Below, in pieces: positions 25,218 through 33,266 of a stretch of 64,000 bases of DNA. The stretch lies in contig NZ_NAAD01000006.1 in assembly GCF_002093115.1 (NCBI RefSeq), forward strand, positions 86,353-150,352, read 5' to 3'. The notes beneath the pieces are model-generated. The model was not told the DNA's origin. It saw only the letters and a list, made by a program, of their open reading frames with translations, and made no database searches. A program made the position numbers and the translations under genes. The stretch comes from Geothermobacter hydrogeniphilus (lineage in GTDB: Bacteria > Desulfobacterota > Desulfuromonadia > Desulfuromonadales > Geothermobacteraceae). Position 1 is the stretch's first letter, and each line of letters opens with the position of its first letter.

Positions 25218-26180
25218 ATGAGCAAACTGCAGGTATTTCTCGAAAACGCTCTTCGGGAAAAATCGAAACAGAACAGCAGCCACCTCGGGGATCGCAGCCA
25301 ATACGTCGGAGCCTCCGACATTGCCGGCTGTTCCCGGAAGGCGGTGCTGAACAAACTCAACCCGGAAGACCACGACCCGATGACGCTCCTGCGTTTCGCC
25401 CGTGGTCACGCCGCAGAAGACCTGATCGACGGGATCTTCCGGGCCGGTGGGCTGACCCCGCAGCGCGAGGTTGAGGTTCGCCACCCGGATTTCCCCGAAA
25501 TTCTCTGCCATATCGACTTCCTTTTCCGCTCCAACGCAAGCGGCCGGCTTCACGTCATGGAACTGAAGACGGTCAACGGCATCCCGGACGCTCCCTACGA
25601 GTCCTGGGTCAACCAACTCCATGTCCAGATGGGACTTCTGGAACTGCACAATCCCGGGCTGCCTATCGGCGGGAGCATCCTGGCTGTCGATCTCAACGCC
25701 GGAGTCTGGAAGGAATTCAACTCGTTCACCCCGAACAAGATCCTCTTCAACGCCATGGTGATAAAGGGGAGACACATCCTCTCCTGCCTCGATGCGCCGG
25801 AAGCCGCGCAGATCGAACCCGGCATCCTCTGCGGTTACTGCAACCACCGAGAAACATGCCCCGCGTTCGCAGGCGAAACCCCGCTTCCCCAGGAGGTCCA
25901 GAACCTCGCCGCGCGGTACCTTGAGAAAAGCAGGACCAGGGGAGAACTCGACAAGGCCATCAAAAACCTGAAAAACGAAATCCTCGCCTTCACCGGGACC
26001 AGCTTCAAAGGCCAGTCTGACACGCTGCAGGTCTGCGCATCCGAAGTCGGTCCTTCCGAAACTGTGGACGCCAGACGCCTCAAGGAGGCCTACCCGGAGA
26101 TCTACGACGAGGTGAAGAAGGAACGCGCCGGATACACCCGGCTCGATATCTTCAGAATCAGGAAGCAGGCTGCCGCCTGA
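25218..26180 (+). CDS. exo: Cas4-like PD-(D/E)XK exonuclease (Red exonuclease)
   Basis: A 320-residue RecB/Cas4-family nuclease. The active site is formed by Asp100 (HIDFLF) and Glu115-Lys117 (MELKTVNG). Four Cys (38, 205, 208, 214; GCSRK and CGYCNHRETC) match the iron-sulphur cluster of Cas4/AddB. It probably resects double-strand ends for the Bet annealase, as the Exo partner does in SXT-type elements. The start ATG 25218 is fixed by GGGAGAC and leader 4. It is not lambda-Exo/YqaJ type, since the Fe-S cysteines are present. Confidence 0.88.
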   Translation: MSKLQVFLENALREKSKQNSSHLGDRSQYVGASDIAGCSRKAVLNKLNPEDHDPMTLLRFARGHAAEDLIDGIFRAGGLTPQREVEVRHPDFPEILCHIDFLFRSNASGRLHVMELKTVNGIPDAPYESWVNQLHVQMGLLELHNPGLPIGGSILAVDLNAGVWKEFNSFTPNKILFNAMVIKGRHILSCLDAPEAAQIEPGILCGYCNHRETCPAFAGETPLPQEVQNLAARYLEKSRTRGELDKAIKNLKNEILAFTGTSFKGQSDTLQVCASEVGPSETVDARRLKEAYPEIYDEVKKERAGYTRLDIFRIRKQAAA

Positions 26181-26269
26181 CCAACCCCCACATGGGGCGC
26201 TTTTACGCCGCCCCGGACGGGGACTCCTTTTTCGGAGCGGCGTCATCGCGCCCCGGAAAGGAGATCCCG
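26181..26269 (+). promoter_or_regulatory. Structured leader 5 (small membrane protein 26270)
   Basis: Opens with ACCAACCCCC like the other leaders. GGGGCG pairs with CGCCCC, GCCGC with GCGGC, and the inner hairpin is CCCC-ggac-GGGG. The CTCCTTTTTC segment near 26224 can pair with GGAAAGGAG of the ribosome-binding site. Confidence 0.65.
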
Positions 26270-26431
26270 ATGGGAAAAGCCGAACGCTACTGCTGGCGTC
26301 TGGTGCTGTTCCTCTGCCTGGTGCTGCTGGCTCTGCTGGTCACGCCCCGGTCAAAGGAAAAAAGCCGCCAGTTCGCCAAAGCCTATTCGGAATACCGGAA
26401 CGCCCAGGAGGTATCGTCATGGTCGCACTGA
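26270..26431 (+). CDS. 53-residue single-pass membrane protein
   Basis: Starts at ATG 26270 after AAAGGAG. One strongly hydrophobic helix (about 10-28) is followed by a charged cytoplasmic tail. It overlaps the next gene by 13 bp. No family is recognised. Confidence 0.65.
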   Translation: MGKAERYCWRLVLFLCLVLLALLVTPRSKEKSRQFAKAYSEYRNAQEVSSWSH

Positions 26432-26613
26432 CAATGCACGCCGCCAACCGGGCACTGGAACGAAACATTCCTTTTGAGGCTGTCGAAGCCTGCCGGATGG
26501 TGGCCCCGATCCTGAACGATAAACCCTTGCGGTTCCGTTACCGGGATCTGGTCATCGTTGCCAGAATGGCGGATTCCACCCCTCGGATCATCTCGGTCTG
26601 GAGGGCGGAATGA
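26419..26613 (+). CDS. DUF4258-like small protein
   Basis: A 64-residue protein starts with MHAANRALERNIPFEAVEAC and has later strands (RFRYRDLVIVARM, RIISVWRA). This is the short alpha-beta plan of the DUF4258/BrnT-like RNase-fold group, which includes toxin-like proteins, but no antitoxin is adjacent. It overlaps both neighbours (stop/start ATGA with the next), so it is co-translated. Confidence 0.6.
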   Translation: MVALTMHAANRALERNIPFEAVEACRMVAPILNDKPLRFRYRDLVIVARMADSTPRIISVWRAE

Positions 26614-26918
26614 GACTCGAACCGGGAATGCTGATCCAAACCAACTACAGCGGTCCCTACCGGATAAAGGCAGTTCTCCGGGACTGTACATGCCCGTCCT
26701 ACCTGGACGAGATCAACGGCCACCCAGTCGCAAGACGCCCTCATATCCACCTGGTCTGCACAGATCCAGAAGGACCGGGGACGTATTATCTCAACGGCTG
26801 GGACGAACAGACTCTCCAGAGCCTCCAGATATCCTGTTGCGGAGGCAAAGGGGAACCTGCCTACGACCGGATCATCGTTCTGCCGCAGGACAGGCCCGTA
26901 CAGGGGACGCTCTTTTAG
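26610..26918 (+). CDS. Unknown 102-residue protein
   Basis: Begins in the stop of the previous gene (ATGA). It has beta-rich composition (GMLIQTNYSGPYRIKAVLRD, HIHLVCTDPEGPGTYYLNGW) and four Cys, two of them adjacent (CC, residue ~76). Family not recognised. It ends the small-gene run before leader 6. Confidence 0.65.
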   Translation: MRLEPGMLIQTNYSGPYRIKAVLRDCTCPSYLDEINGHPVARRPHIHLVCTDPEGPGTYYLNGWDEQTLQSLQISCCGGKGEPAYDRIIVLPQDRPVQGTLF

Positions 26919-26935
26919 CGACAACAACGAAACCT

Positions 26936-27021
26936 CACCACCCGGAACCGGGAGGAGACAAACTCTTCCCGGAAGGGGAATTGTGTCTCCTCCCGGTCGA
27001 TCATCGACAAGGAGAAGACAC
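26936..27021 (+). promoter_or_regulatory. Structured leader 6 (MoxR-type ATPase)
   Basis: CCGGGAGGAGACA (26948-26960) pairs perfectly with TGTCTCCTCCCGG (26984-26996); inner hairpin TTCCC-ggaa-GGGGAA. TGTGTCT (26982-26988) is also complementary to AGACACA (27016-27022), which includes the first base of the start codon. Confidence 0.8.
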
Positions 27022-27951
27022 ATGCAGGAAAAGACATTCAGCATCGCCAAGACCTTCGATCTGGAGGGCATCCCAGAGGAACTGACTGTCCGCGGTCTTG
27101 CCGAAAGGTCACCGTTCGTCCCGGCACTCGACCCGGATTACCAGTTCCGCAAGGAACTCCTCTCGGACCTGCTCGCCTGGCACATGCTCGGCGGCACCGA
27201 AGGTCTCTACCTCACCGGCCCCACCGGGTCCGGAAAATCCACCCTGGTCACCCAGGTCGCCGCCCGTCTGAACATTCCTGTCCAGCGGGTCACCGCCCAC
27301 AGCCGGCTGGAAACGCCTGAGCTGGTCGGTCACTACGCCCTGGTCAACGGCTCCATGTCCTTCGTGGACGGGCCGCTGACCACGGCCATGCGGGAAGGAC
27401 ACTGGTTCCTCCTCGACGAGATCGACCTGCTCGACCCGGCGACCGCCGCCGGCCTCAACGGGATCGTCGAGGGCTCGCCCCTGGTGATCCCCGAGAAGGG
27501 CGGAGAGATGGTGGTTCCTGCCCCCGGCTTCTGTTTCATCGCCACCGGGAATACCGCAGGAGCCGGTGACCAGTCGGGACTCTACCAGGGCACCATGCGT
27601 CAGAATCTTGCTTTTCTGGACCGCTTCTGGATGGTCGAAGTCGGCTATCCCGAAGAGGAACAGGAGCAGATGATTCTGGCCAGGGTTGCCCCCGGCATCC
27701 CCGAGGACATCAGGACCGGAATGATTGCCTATGCCATGGAGGTCCGCAGACTCTTCATGGCAGGACAGCTCGAAGTCACCCTCTCCACACGGACCCTGGT
27801 GCGCTGGGCGAAAATGTCGGAATTCTTCCGGCCGCTCGCCAACCAGGGCAAGAATCCGCTCCAGCACGCACTGGAACGGGCACTGTCCTTCCGTGCGGAA
27901 CCCGAAACCCGCAGCTCGCTGGCTGAAATCGCCCAGCGTATCTTCGGGTAG
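27022..27951 (+). CDS. MoxR/CobS-type AAA+ ATPase
   Basis: A 309-residue AAA+ protein: Walker A GPTGSGKS (66-73), Walker B LLDEIDLLD (about 130-138), then FCFIATGNT (sensor 1) and LAFLDRFW. The fold resembles the CobS cobaltochelatase subunit and the MoxR family. MoxR ATPases work with a VWA partner as a chelatase-like remodelling machine; the matching VWA gene is at 30060. The same ssb-bet-exo-cobS-DUF3150-cobT order occurs in SXT and IncA/C elements. Function there is unknown. Confidence 0.85.
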   Translation: MQEKTFSIAKTFDLEGIPEELTVRGLAERSPFVPALDPDYQFRKELLSDLLAWHMLGGTEGLYLTGPTGSGKSTLVTQVAARLNIPVQRVTAHSRLETPELVGHYALVNGSMSFVDGPLTTAMREGHWFLLDEIDLLDPATAAGLNGIVEGSPLVIPEKGGEMVVPAPGFCFIATGNTAGAGDQSGLYQGTMRQNLAFLDRFWMVEVGYPEEEQEQMILARVAPGIPEDIRTGMIAYAMEVRRLFMAGQLEVTLSTRTLVRWAKMSEFFRPLANQGKNPLQHALERALSFRAEPETRSSLAEIAQRIFG

Positions 27952-27960
27952 GAGGGGGCC

Positions 27961-28299
27961 ATGATCTACATCCTTTTGAGGTACGACAATCCCGACGGGT
28001 CCAGCAAGGACTGGTCGGCGGAAGAAGAAAACGGAGGAGTCCGCGTCAGGTGGGGAAAGACGGGCCGGGTCAACCAGTCGGTATTCCATCCCCCCGGCAA
28101 GTACGGGCAGACGCCCCAGGACGCCATCCGCGTCCTTGCCGAAAAGAAACTTCGCAAGGGCTACTACGAGGTGACCAGGGGCGAGAGAATCCCTGACTTC
28201 TCCGGTCAAAACACCACACGCGCTTCCAGAAAACCTTCAAAGACCGCTGCAGCCCTGGCCGATTGGACCGGGACCGAAAGCGGCCTTTCCTGGTTTTGA
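27961..28299 (+). CDS. WGR-domain protein
   Basis: This 112-residue protein starts 9 bp after the MoxR stop behind GGAGG. The first ~75 residues are a WGR domain (strand YILLRYDN, then VRVRWGKTGRVNQSVF with the WG(K)xGR signature), a fold found in PARP and in bacterial proteins that touch nucleic acid. The tail is basic and Ser-rich. Partner unknown. A second, more diverged WGR-like protein is at 43975. Confidence 0.8.
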   Translation: MIYILLRYDNPDGSSKDWSAEEENGGVRVRWGKTGRVNQSVFHPPGKYGQTPQDAIRVLAEKKLRKGYYEVTRGERIPDFSGQNTTRASRKPSKTAAALADWTGTESGLSWF

Positions 28300-28309
28300 G
28301 GAGGGCGCC

Positions 28310-28558
28310 ATGTGTACCGAAAACACCCTTTGCCGCGAAGCCGTCTGCCTTCACGATTTTTGTGGAAGCGCCTGGCTCAAGGGCAACGTCAGCTACTGGG
28401 CCGACTGGTGCCCCACCAACAGAATGGTCTGGTTCGGCGGTGACTGGAGATTCATCCCTCCGCTGAAAGCCGAAACCTGCCCGGCGGATGAGGTCTGGTT
28501 GGCTCACGTCAATCGACACCTCGTCGCTGCCGGCGAAACACCTCTCACTCTCAACTGA
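28310..28558 (+). CDS. Cys-rich unknown protein
   Basis: An 82-residue protein preceded by GGAGGGCGCC. Its first 35 residues hold five Cys (MCTENTLCREAVCLHDFC and CPTN), with one more near residue 63, suggesting a metal site. The gene is translated with the WGR gene. No family is recognised. Confidence 0.65.
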   Translation: MCTENTLCREAVCLHDFCGSAWLKGNVSYWADWCPTNRMVWFGGDWRFIPPLKAETCPADEVWLAHVNRHLVAAGETPLTLN

Positions 28559-28560
28559 TC

Positions 28561-28645
28561 GACCAACCCCGACACGGGGGAGACTTTCTCCCCTGACGGG
28601 GCAGGTGTCTCCTCCGTGTCCACAACAGACAAGGAGAAAGACACC
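28561..28645 (+). promoter_or_regulatory. Structured leader 7 (DUF3150)
   Basis: GACACGGGGGAGAC (28571-28584) pairs with GTCTCCTCCGTGTC (28607-28620); inner hairpin CCCC-tgac-GGGG (28590-28601). GGTGTCT (28604-28610) is also exactly complementary to AGACACC (28639-28645), which abuts the ATG. Confidence 0.8.
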
Positions 28646-29626
28646 ATGCTCGATCTGCTTCAGAAACTCATCTGCTTCAGCCTCGATGTCCACATCTGGT
28701 CCGGCAGGAAGAAACTGACTCCCGCCGACCTGGATCTCGACGCTGACGAAATCCCCCCGGAGGAACTTGCGTCCCTGGGCGTCAAGAAGATCTGCCATCC
28801 GGCTCTGCTGACCCGGTTCCAGGCCCTGCGCCGTCGTGCCGAACGTATCTGCGAAACGGCAGGCGTCCATTTTCTGGGTGGTTTTGCCATCCCGGAAGAC
28901 AAGGCCAGGGCGGTTGCTGAAGACCTGGAAAAGGTTGCAGCCGAATTCGAGGCGGAAAAACAGGAATTTCTGAAAAGCTACGCCGAAACCATGGACGCGT
29001 GGCTCAAGACCATCCCGGACCAGTGGCGGTCGATGGTGGAACGCGCCGTCGAGTCGCCCGAGCATGTTGCCACCCGCCTGTCTTTCGGCTTCCAGACCTT
29101 TCAGGTCACCGGAGTCGAGGGACTGAACAGCGGTCTTGAAAAAGCCGCTGACGGTCTGGGGCAGCAGCTCTACCGGGAGATCGCACAGGCGGCAAGGCAG
29201 ATCTGGGATCAATCCTTCCAGGGGAGATCCAGGGTCAGCCAGAGGGCGCTCAACCCTATCCGCGGCATCGTTAAAAAGGCCAAAGGTCTGCTGTTTATCG
29301 AACCCGGCCTGGGCAACGTCCTGTCGGAGGTTGAAGTGGAACTCGATACGCTGCCGAAGAAAGGCTACCTGGAAGCGGGGAATTTTTTCACCCTGGTCGG
29401 CATCCTGAACACCCTGGCCGGTCTCGGCGGGATCAACCTCCACGTCGAAGTCGAACAGGAACAGGACGACGAACAACCCGCCCATCGGGAAGAAACTCCC
29501 CGGGAGGAAGAACAGGTGTGCGAACAGCCTCCTTCGTCCGGTGTGGACATGGAGGACGTGTTCCAGCCGGTTCCGCCTCCCGACCAGCGGCAGACGGTGA
29601 TCGCGCCACCAGTCACATGGTTCTAG
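28646..29626 (+). CDS. DUF3150-family protein
   Basis: A 326-residue mainly helical protein (long helices about 80-130 and 165-205) opening MLDLLQKLICFSLDVHIWSG. This is the DUF3150 layout found between cobS- and cobT-like genes in conjugative elements. The last 60 residues are an acidic, low-complexity tail. It may be the third part of a chelatase-like complex with the MoxR ATPase and VWA protein; that is inferred from conserved order only. Confidence 0.75.
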   Translation: MLDLLQKLICFSLDVHIWSGRKKLTPADLDLDADEIPPEELASLGVKKICHPALLTRFQALRRRAERICETAGVHFLGGFAIPEDKARAVAEDLEKVAAEFEAEKQEFLKSYAETMDAWLKTIPDQWRSMVERAVESPEHVATRLSFGFQTFQVTGVEGLNSGLEKAADGLGQQLYREIAQAARQIWDQSFQGRSRVSQRALNPIRGIVKKAKGLLFIEPGLGNVLSEVEVELDTLPKKGYLEAGNFFTLVGILNTLAGLGGINLHVEVEQEQDDEQPAHREETPREEEQVCEQPPSSGVDMEDVFQPVPPPDQRQTVIAPPVTWF

Positions 29627-29636
29627 GGAGGGCATC

Positions 29637-29957
29637 ATGATTGACAACAGAAACACTCGGTCGCTTAAACGCCTGATAAGGCAGTTGCGAGACATGGCTG
29701 AGTACAAACACGATGATCTGAGCATTGCAGACGATGCTGCAGATGTCATTGAGGTCATAGTTTTGAGGGGTCAGGAAGGAGCCATAGCAAATATTGTCGA
29801 ATATGAACTTGGATGTCTCGACAGAAAACACGCTATGGGATACCGAGGCGATACGCCTGAGTATCATGCAGGCTACTTCGAGATTGGCCCTGAGAACAAT
29901 GAAGACGTTAGAGAACAGCGAAACCGCAAGGAAATGGTGAATCGCGGCTGGCTTTAG
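29637..29957 (+). CDS. Unknown protein, atypical composition
   Basis: A 106-residue acidic protein behind GGGAGGGC, directly after DUF3150. Composition is less GC-rich than its neighbours (many AT-ending codons), suggesting later insertion. Predicted helical; family not recognised. Confidence 0.6.
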   Translation: MIDNRNTRSLKRLIRQLRDMAEYKHDDLSIADDAADVIEVIVLRGQEGAIANIVEYELGCLDRKHAMGYRGDTPEYHAGYFEIGPENNEDVREQRNRKEMVNRGWL

Positions 29958-29984
29958 CCAGTCCTTTTTCCCTGTTATCGCTGG

Positions 29985-30059
29985 TTCCACTGATCCCCAC
30001 CGTCCAGGGGCGCTTGATTCTTTTCGACGCCCCGGACGGGGGGCGTCTGTGGAGGCTCT
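29985..30059 (+). promoter_or_regulatory. Structured leader 8 (CobT-like)
   Basis: GTCCAGGGGCG (30002-30012) pairs with CGCCCCGGAC a short way downstream; an alternative GACGCCCC/GGGGGCGTC hairpin uses the CCCC-ggac-GGGG core. The ribosome-binding site GGAGG follows within 10 bases. It is a variant of the family with a shorter 3' side. Confidence 0.55.
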
Positions 30060-31865
30060 ATGAACATTACGAAATCACTTCCCATCGTTGCCAAGGCGAT
30101 AGGTGACCAGATGGGGGTCAAGGTTATTGTCGGTGGAACGCAGGCGGCAACGGATGGCGAAACCATCTACCTGCCGACGCTCCCGGAAGACAACGACGAG
30201 GCCGTCATCCTGGCACGAGGTTTCCTCGATCACGAGGCCGCCCACGTCAGGCTGACGGATTTTTCCGTGGAGAAGGGCAGCACCCCTCTCATGGCCGGCC
30301 TTGCCAACATCATCGAAGACGTGAGAATCGAAAAGAAGATGGGGCAGCTTTATCCGGGCTGTGCCGTCAACCTGCGGAACCTGGCGAACCACCTGGCAGA
30401 GAAAGGAGAGTTTGACCCTGATTGGGCAGATCCGGCCAGCCTGCTTTGCGGCTGGATTTTGTCCCGCTGCAGGAACCGGGTTCTGAAGCAGGCGGGGCTC
30501 ATCCCCCTTTTCGAGAGAATCAACAACATCCTGTCTCAACTGATCGGACAGTCTCTGCTCGACAGGGTCGACAAACTGCTCGACCAGGTTGGCGTCCTGG
30601 ACTCAACCCAAGAGTCAACGGCGCTGGCGAAGAAGATCATGAAACTGCTGCAACAGGAACAGCAGCAGTCACAATGCCAGTGCCGGCAGGAAGGCTCCGG
30701 AGAGGACGACGCACCTCAGCAGAATGACGGCGGCGGCGAGCAGGAACAGGAACAGAACGAAAACCAGGAGAAAGACCAGGAAGACCGCTCCAAGTCCGGC
30801 ACGGACGAGGAGCAGAATTCCCGGAGTGACTGCCAGGGTGACTCCAACTCCGATGGTAACGGTGGAACCCGGAACCAGGAAGACGGACACCAGGCAGATC
30901 CCGATGGGGAAGCCTCCTCCGGGTCCGGAACGGACAAGGACCACAACAACGGCAACCCGGCTGCCGGCAGCGCATCTGCGCAGCAGCGATCTGAATCGCT
31001 CCGGAAAATCCTCTCTTCTCAACAGGAGGATTACGGAGACATCGGGGAGATGGTTGCCGAAAAGCTGGAAGGCATGGCTGTCTTTCCGGAAACTGCTGGC
31101 GAAAACTGCTCAATGCTCTATCCGGGTGAAACCTTCGCCGATGACCTGCAACTCAGCATTCCTCCCGACCTCTTTGATGTCAGGAAAGAAACCTCTGCGC
31201 TCCGTTCACGTCTCGGATCTCTGATTCAGGCGTCGAAGCTGAAGAGGTCATGTGCCGGGAGATCCGGGCGCAGGATCGACCAGCGGGTGCTGGCCAGGCT
31301 CCCGGTAGGAGATACACGGATCTTCCGCCGCAAGGAGGAAAAGACTGCCGTCAACACGGCAGTCATTGTGCTGCTTGACCGTTCAGGGTCGATGAGCGGC
31401 AACAACAGGATAACCCTGGCCGCCCAGGCGACCCTTGCCCTGGCTGACGCCCTCTACGCCGTCCCCGGCGTCAGCGTATCAGTCGCGTCGTTCCCGGGGA
31501 AGAACGGCAGCGTTGTCCCCCTGACGCCATTCGGCGCGAGTCCGGCCAGGACGATCAACAACTACGGGATTTGCCCCGACGGGGGAACCCCGCTGGCCCA
31601 CGCCCTCGGATGGGCGGCCGTCCAGTTCGCCCATCGCCAGGAGTCACGCAAGATCCTGGTTGTTGCGACCGATGGCGTACCCAGCAGTCCCGGCCTCGTG
31701 CTCGCCTACCTGAAGCGGCTTGCCGCTCAGGGGGTTGAACAGATCGGCCTGGGAATCGAAGATCAGGGGCTTTGCGGAAACTATTTCCCCAATTACAGAA
31801 CGGTCAGGACCGTCAGTGAACTGCCGAATGCCATGTTCGACATGCTCAAGGACGCCTTGACCTGA
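30060..31865 (+). CDS. CobT-like VWA-domain protein
   Basis: A 601-residue protein. The N-terminal part has the motif HEAAH (58-62), like a gluzincin metallopeptidase site. The middle (about 210-315) is a very acidic Gln/Glu/Asp/Gly-rich linker, as in CobT. The C-terminal VWA domain has the complete MIDAS start DRSGSMS (Asp440, Ser442, Ser444). With the MoxR ATPase at 27022 it forms the ATPase + VWA pair of a chelatase-like machine. The apparent peptidase motif is common in this group; activity is unproven. Confidence 0.85.
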   Translation: MNITKSLPIVAKAIGDQMGVKVIVGGTQAATDGETIYLPTLPEDNDEAVILARGFLDHEAAHVRLTDFSVEKGSTPLMAGLANIIEDVRIEKKMGQLYPGCAVNLRNLANHLAEKGEFDPDWADPASLLCGWILSRCRNRVLKQAGLIPLFERINNILSQLIGQSLLDRVDKLLDQVGVLDSTQESTALAKKIMKLLQQEQQQSQCQCRQEGSGEDDAPQQNDGGGEQEQEQNENQEKDQEDRSKSGTDEEQNSRSDCQGDSNSDGNGGTRNQEDGHQADPDGEASSGSGTDKDHNNGNPAAGSASAQQRSESLRKILSSQQEDYGDIGEMVAEKLEGMAVFPETAGENCSMLYPGETFADDLQLSIPPDLFDVRKETSALRSRLGSLIQASKLKRSCAGRSGRRIDQRVLARLPVGDTRIFRRKEEKTAVNTAVIVLLDRSGSMSGNNRITLAAQATLALADALYAVPGVSVSVASFPGKNGSVVPLTPFGASPARTINNYGICPDGGTPLAHALGWAAVQFAHRQESRKILVVATDGVPSSPGLVLAYLKRLAAQGVEQIGLGIEDQGLCGNYFPNYRTVRTVSELPNAMFDMLKDALT

Positions 31866-31883
31866 AAACATCAACAAATGCAG

Positions 31884-31949
31884 CCCGGACAGGGAGGAGT
31901 TATCCCCTGTCTGGGGCCTCCCTGTCCCCATTGAAGGGAGGTGATTCCA
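31884..31949 (+). promoter_or_regulatory. Structured leader 9 (membrane protein 31950)
   Basis: GGACAGGGAGG (31887-31897) pairs perfectly with CCTCCCTGTCC (31917-31927), with CCCC-tgtct-GGGG inside. CCTCCC (31917-31922) is also complementary to GGGAGG (31936-31941) of the ribosome-binding site. Confidence 0.75.
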
Positions 31950-32147
31950 ATGAAAATTCTGAACGAACGACGCAAAACGAGCCTGATTGCGTACCTCTAT
32001 GAGCTGTCCAAGTTGACCGTCGCGGGGATTGTCCTTGCTGGGATTCTCCGAGACAGCCGTGACTGGCTCCTGATCGGGGTCGGGATCACGGTCGCTTTTC
32101 TGTTCTTCCTTGCTGCCTTTTACCTTGAAGGCGGCAAGGGGCCATGA
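31950..32147 (+). CDS. Two-helix small membrane protein
   Basis: A 65-residue protein behind GGGAGGTG. A basic start (MKILNERRKTS) is followed by two membrane helices (about 17-35 and 40-58). No family recognised. Confidence 0.65.
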   Translation: MKILNERRKTSLIAYLYELSKLTVAGIVLAGILRDSRDWLLIGVGITVAFLFFLAAFYLEGGKGP

Positions 32148-32205
32148 ACCTTCTTGCTACCGTCAGAAACAGTCGCTAAACTGTAACCAGACGTTAGGAG
32201 GAATT

Positions 32206-32304
32206 ATGGACATCCTGATACTGTATGGACTGCTCTTTTTGAGCTTCACCGTCGGCATCATCGTCCACGACAAGATCGTGGACAAGCGGGAACAGAAGAA
32301 GTAA
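32206..32304 (+). CDS. 32-residue membrane peptide
   Basis: Starts at ATG 32206 with AGGAGG 5 bp upstream. One helix (about 3-20) then a basic tail (KIVDKREQKK). The strong binding site supports translation. Confidence 0.55.
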   Translation: MDILILYGLLFLSFTVGIIVHDKIVDKREQKK

Positions 32305-32333
32305 ACAGCAAGCCGCACCACATAGAAAACAGG

Positions 32334-32372
32334 TAGAGGGCACCCGCGCAAGCAGGTCAGCCCTTTTTTTGC
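32334..32372 (+). terminator. Weak terminator before leader 10
   Basis: AGGGC and GCCCT form a short stem around a partly paired 20-base loop, followed by seven T (about 32364-32370). The stem is only 5 bp. Confidence 0.4.
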
Positions 32373-32381
32373 GCCCAAAAA

Positions 32382-32450
32382 CAACCACCCGGCAGGGAGA
32401 ATCGTTCCCTCCGGGGGCTTCTCCCTGTCCTCATTTGACAAGGAGAAGAG
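32382..32450 (+). promoter_or_regulatory. Structured leader 10 (32451)
   Basis: GGCAGGGAGAA (32391-32401) pairs with TTCTCCCTGTC (32419-32429, one G-U pair); inner hairpin CCC-tcc-GGG. CTTCTCC (32418-32424) is exactly complementary to GGAGAAG (32442-32448), the ribosome-binding site. Confidence 0.75.
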
Positions 32451-33194
32451 ATGAAATTCACTCTGAGCATTACAACCAGGGACGAGTTCACGGAAGGGCC
32501 TGAGGTCGCGGTTGTCGAGATTGACAACCACCTCAAGTCCCGCATCCGGCAGCTTGCCTCGGCAGTAAAAATCCTCAACGTCTATTCGGTCCGGGAGCTC
32601 AACGGTTATCCAACCTTCCTGATGCGTGCCCACGATCAGGAAACGGAGAACGGTCCGATCGTCCCTCGCGAACCTGAAGGTGGTTTCGAGGAGATGGCCT
32701 GCCGGGCCGAATGTGTGACGTTAAATGTCACGGACTCGGGGTTTTATTGGAACGGGTACGTCAAACATACTGACATCCGTTTCGAGACACAGACCGTCCC
32801 TTTGTCAGATCTGGGGATTGCCCCGGAGCCTGCGCATCCGACGGTTGAAACCCTGGAAAAGATCGAGGCGTCCATCTGCACCGGCAGCATCAACGACCCC
32901 GCCATACAGCAGGTCGTCTTGCGCGAGGTCAGAAAAACGCTTCTGCAACCCGACGATCCATATCTGGGGATTGTCCTTGAAGGCGGTCTGGTGCAGGCCA
33001 TCGTCACGGACGCCCCGAAACTGACCGGGAACTGGAAGGTCATGGTCATCGACTACGACACCGACGGTACCGATCCGGAATTGCTTACTCCGGTTCCGCA
33101 GGGAGATGGCAGCCTGGCTTCGGCATGGGTTCATGCCGACTACATCACCGAGGCTGAAATCGACCTCAAAGCGGTCTGGGAAAGCCTCAAATGA
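32451..33194 (+). CDS. Unknown 247-residue protein
   Basis: An acidic soluble protein of alpha/beta composition. The N-terminal half is strand-rich (FTLSITTRDEFTEGPEVAVVEI; VTLNVTDSGFYWNGYVKHTD), and the C-terminal half has a helix block (VLREVRKTLLQ) and an acidic segment. No motif is recognised. It is a single gene behind its own leader, which implies separate translational control. Confidence 0.7.
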   Translation: MKFTLSITTRDEFTEGPEVAVVEIDNHLKSRIRQLASAVKILNVYSVRELNGYPTFLMRAHDQETENGPIVPREPEGGFEEMACRAECVTLNVTDSGFYWNGYVKHTDIRFETQTVPLSDLGIAPEPAHPTVETLEKIEASICTGSINDPAIQQVVLREVRKTLLQPDDPYLGIVLEGGLVQAIVTDAPKLTGNWKVMVIDYDTDGTDPELLTPVPQGDGSLASAWVHADYITEAEIDLKAVWESLK

Positions 33195-33197
33195 ATG

Positions 33198-33266
33198 ACC
33201 AACCCCACCAGCGGGGGGATATTCTTCCCCCGTTGCGGGGATGTTTCCCCCCAGGAGGAAATAGCA
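33198..33266 (+). promoter_or_regulatory. Structured leader 11 (TSCPD protein)
   Basis: Starts ACCAACCCC; GGGGGGA pairs with TCCCCCC, with inner hairpin CCCC-gttg-CGGGG. The 3' arm TTTCC can alternatively pair with GGAAA of the adjacent AGGAGGAAAT ribosome-binding site. Confidence 0.65.

Noticed and set aside
24834..26246. 470-codon minus-strand open frame over exo
   Set aside because: Shadow of the Cas4-like nuclease gene, whose active-site and Fe-S residues are all visible on the plus strand.
28070..29758. 562-codon minus-strand open frame over the DUF3150 gene
   Set aside because: Shadow; plus-strand genes have ribosome-binding sites, leader and conserved order.
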